The notes under the pieces were generated by a model. The model was given only the letters and a program-made list of their open reading frames with translations. It had not been told where the DNA came from and did not search any database. Made by a program: the position numbers and the translations under genes. From an uncultured Collinsella sp. (GTDB lineage: Bacteria; Actinomycetota; Coriobacteriia; Coriobacteriales; Coriobacteriaceae), in assembly GCA_958405565.1 (NCBI GenBank), contig CATYEN010000071.1, positions 1-7,851 of the forward strand: DNA of 7,851 bases, given 5' to 3'. Of this stretch, positions 5,520 to 7,851 are shown in pieces. Each line of letters opens with the position of its first letter. Positions within the stretch are counted from its first letter, which is position 1.

Positions 5520-7851
5520 ATGATTCTCAACGGACCGGGGATTAGTTACACCGAGCCCGATATCGGCGCGGAGTTTGTGCCGCCGCTGCCGGAGCATCCG
5601 CGCGAGGCAATCGTCAAGCTGTGCGAGCACTGCACCAACCGTCTGCTGCATCGCGACGAGCTGCTGGGCTACGAGTACTGGTCGTTTGCCGAGGCCGCAA
5701 CCGACGAGCAGGCCGAAGTGCTCTGCAAGATGAAGATGCGCCGTCCCTATACGCTGCCCGAGATGGTCAAGCTCACCGGCATGCTCGAAGCCGATATCGA
5801 GAAGATGCTCGACGACATGAGCTACACGGGTCTGCTCGAGTACAACTGGGAAAACCCCGAGCGCGCCAAGCAGTGGGTACTGCCCATGCTGGTGCCGGGT
5901 TCCGCCGAGTTCCTCAACATGCGCGTGAGCCAGCTCGAGGAGCATCCGGTCTATGCCAAGTTCTTTGAGCAAGCGTCCAAGGGGCCGCTGTCCCGCGCCA
6001 CGCCGATGGTGCCGCCCGGAGGTGCCGGTATCGGCATGCACGTCATTCCGGTCGAGAAGGCCATTGACGCCGCAAGCACCTCGGTGCCGATCGAGCATAT
6101 CGAGCATTGGCTCGACAAATACGAGGGTAAGTATGCCGCCAGCACCTGCAGCTGCCGCGCGAGCCGTCGCGTGATGGGTGAGGGCTGCGCCGACGACCCG
6201 GCCGATTGGTGCATCGCCGTGGGCGATATGGCCGACTACGTGGTCGAGACCGATCGTGGCCACTATGTGACGCGCGACGAGGTTTACGACATCTTGCGCC
6301 AGGCCGAGGACAACGGCTTTGTGCACCAGATCACCAACATTGACGGCGAGAACAAGATCTTCGCTATCTGCAACTGCAACGTCAACGTGTGCTACGCCCT
6401 GCGCACCTCGCAGCTGTTCAACACGCCCAACCTGTCGCGCTCGGCCTATGTCGCCAAGGTCGAGAAGGACAAGTGCGTGGCCTGCGGTCGCTGCGTTGAG
6501 GTGTGCCCGGCCGGCGCCGCCAAGCTGGGCCAGAAGCTCTGCAGCAAAAAGGCCGGCGGACAGGTGCCCGAGTATCCGCGCCAAGAGCTGCCCGACGCTA
6601 CCAAGTGGGACCACACCAAGTGGTCGCCCAACTACCGCAACGACAACCGCATCGAGACGCATGAGTCCGGCACCGCGCCCTGCAAGACGGCTTGCCCCGC
6701 GCATGTCGCCGTTCAGGGCTATTTGAAGCTCGCGGCTCAGGGTCGCTATGACGAGGCGCTGGCGCTCATCAAGCGTGAGAACCCGCTGCCCGCCATCTGC
6801 GGCCGCGTGTGCAACCGCCGCTGCGAGGATGCCTGCACTCGCGGCCGTGTGGACGCCGCCGTGGCTATCGATGAGGTCAAGAAGTTTATCGCTCAGCGCG
6901 ATCTGGATGCCGCGACTCGCTATGTCCCACCTGTGGTGACGCCGACGCGCGCTGGCGGCTTCGATCAGAAGATTGCCATTATCGGTGCCGGTCCGGCCGG
7001 CCTGTCCTGCGCTTTCTACCTGGCCGAGAAGGGCTACAAGCCCGTCGTGTTCGAGAAAAATGAACGCCCGGGCGGCATGCTCACCTACGGCATTCCCAGC
7101 TTTAAGCTGCAGAAGGATGTTATCGAGGCCGAGGTCGAGGTTATTCGCCTGATGGGTGCCGAGTTCCGCTATGGCGTGGAAGTCGGTCGCGACGCGACGC
7201 TCGACGAGCTGCGCGCGCAGGGCTTTAAGGCCTTCTACGTTGCCATTGGCTGCCAGGGCGGCCGCCTTGCCGGCATTCCGGGCGAGGATGCCGAGGACGT
7301 GACCGTGGCCGTCGACTTCCTTCGCGAGGTTAACAGCGGCAAGATCGATACCCTGTCCGGCCGCACCATCGTGGTGGGCGGCGGCAACGTGGCCATCGAC
7401 GTTGCCCGCAACGCCTGCCGTCTGGGCTCTGAGCACGTTGAGATGTTCTGCCTGGAGAGCGAGGCCCAGATGCCTGCCAGCGAGGAGGAGCGTCGCGAGG
7501 CCATCGAGGACGGTGCGCACATCAGCTGCGGTTGGGGCCCCAAGGAGGTTCACCTGGACGAGGCCGGCCGTGTGTGCGGCATCACCTTTAAGCGCTGCAC
7601 GCGTGTTTATGACGACGAGGGTCGTTTTGCGCCCGAGTACGATGAGAACGACCTGCGTCGTGTCGATGCCGACCGCGTGGTCATGTCCATCGGCCAGTCC
7701 ATTGTGTGGGGCGACCTGCTGGCTGGCTCCAAGGTGGAGCTTGGCCGCGGTCAGGGTGCCCTTGCCGATCCTCAGACCTACCAGACCGCCGAGCCAGACA
7801 TCTTTGTGGGCGGCGACGTCTACACCGGTCCGAGTTTTGCCATCGATGCCA
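5520..7851 (+). CDS. Large FAD/NAD(P)H- and Fe-S-dependent oxidoreductase, GltD-like (3' partial)
   Basis: An open frame of 777 codons without a stop, cut by the window edge. Residues 1-205 are a helical region without Cys motifs beyond C35, C38 and C68. Residues 210-231 carry CSCR with C223 and C231. Residues 284-291 are CNCNVNVC. Residues 319-329 are CVACGRCVEVC, a classic CxxCxxCxxxC 4Fe-4S site followed by Pro. Then comes the GltD/dihydropyrimidine-dehydrogenase-type cluster domain: CKTAC (388-392) and CGRVCNRRCEDAC (427-439). The FAD Rossmann motif is GAGPAG (489-494), the NAD(P)H site is GGGNVAID (620-627), and FVGGDVYTGPSFA near the edge is the second FAD contact. It should move electrons between NAD(P)H, FAD and clusters onto an unknown acceptor in the cytosol. 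It is not a true glutamate synthase subunit, because of the long N-terminal fusion and the lack of a gltB neighbour here. The start is supported by AGAAGGGA. It is divergent from, and probably repressed by, the TetR-type regulator. No ATA, AGA, AGG or CGA codons were seen. Confidence 0.94.
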   Translation, partial: MILNGPGISYTEPDIGAEFVPPLPEHPREAIVKLCEHCTNRLLHRDELLGYEYWSFAEAATDEQAEVLCKMKMRRPYTLPEMVKLTGMLEADIEKMLDDMSYTGLLEYNWENPERAKQWVLPMLVPGSAEFLNMRVSQLEEHPVYAKFFEQASKGPLSRATPMVPPGGAGIGMHVIPVEKAIDAASTSVPIEHIEHWLDKYEGKYAASTCSCRASRRVMGEGCADDPADWCIAVGDMADYVVETDRGHYVTRDEVYDILRQAEDNGFVHQITNIDGENKIFAICNCNVNVCYALRTSQLFNTPNLSRSAYVAKVEKDKCVACGRCVEVCPAGAAKLGQKLCSKKAGGQVPEYPRQELPDATKWDHTKWSPNYRNDNRIETHESGTAPCKTACPAHVAVQGYLKLAAQGRYDEALALIKRENPLPAICGRVCNRRCEDACTRGRVDAAVAIDEVKKFIAQRDLDAATRYVPPVVTPTRAGGFDQKIAIIGAGPAGLSCAFYLAEKGYKPVVFEKNERPGGMLTYGIPSFKLQKDVIEAEVEVIRLMGAEFRYGVEVGRDATLDELRAQGFKAFYVAIGCQGGRLAGIPGEDAEDVTVAVDFLREVNSGKIDTLSGRTIVVGGGNVAIDVARNACRLGSEHVEMFCLESEAQMPASEEERREAIEDGAHISCGWGPKEVHLDEAGRVCGITFKRCTRVYDDEGRFAPEYDENDLRRVDADRVVMSIGQSIVWGDLLAGSKVELGRGQGALADPQTYQTAEPDIFVGGDVYTGPSFAIDA

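Noticed and set aside
5406..7553. A 715-codon open frame on the minus strand
   Set aside because: It lies antisense to the oxidoreductase, whose plus-strand frame carries clear FAD, NAD(P)H and Fe-S motifs. The antisense frame is a by-product of strong GC-ending codon bias; its translation has no recognisable motifs and it crosses the operator and leader.
5520..7851. Annotation as glutamate synthase small subunit (gltD)
   Set aside because: About 385 extra N-terminal residues with Cys-cluster motifs, no large-subunit gene visible, and divergent TetR control do not fit ammonia assimilation.

Overview
The window looks like a piece of a Coriobacteriia chromosome, most probably Collinsella or a close relative. 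The evidence is high-GC coding DNA with almost exclusive GC-ending codons, a regulator/DUF5692-like membrane protein/oxidoreductase cluster of a kind I associate with gut anaerobes, and an alanine- and acid-rich single-pass membrane protein. This assignment rests on recollection of protein style, not on a search.

Left part (1-1865): a 64-residue Pro/Ala-rich acidic protein of unknown function is followed by a probable terminator. A 60-bp palindrome (two perfect 25-bp arms around a 10-bp spacer holding a TATAAT box) ends directly at the ribosome binding site of an AAA_14/DUF4143-type ATPase. This ATPase uses codons (ATA, AGA, AGG) that the big gene at the right end avoids, which suggests acquisition.

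Middle (1866-3596): a reverse-strand gene, convergent with the ATPase, encodes a 500-residue protein with a very acidic cytoplasmic N-terminus, one membrane helix and a large predicted exported region. Upstream of it lies a strong intrinsic terminator that serves the next reverse-strand gene.

Right part (3597-7851): this is the most interesting block. A TetR-family repressor and a polytopic, Trp-rich membrane protein (DUF5692-like) form a reverse-strand operon. Divergent from it is a very large flavin/iron-sulfur oxidoreductase that runs off the right edge after 777 residues. The intergenic region holds four TTGAC/GTCAA half-sites arranged with exact twofold symmetry, forming two 15-bp palindromes, which is the expected layout for a TetR-type operator controlling both directions. 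The oxidoreductase fuses an N-terminal helical/Cys-motif region and a ferredoxin-type 4Fe-4S site to a GltD-like (glutamate synthase small subunit-like) FAD/NAD(P)H module. The likely reading is a ligand-inducible membrane-plus-redox module, but its substrate cannot be told from the sequence. No tRNA, rRNA, CRISPR array or insertion sequence was seen.
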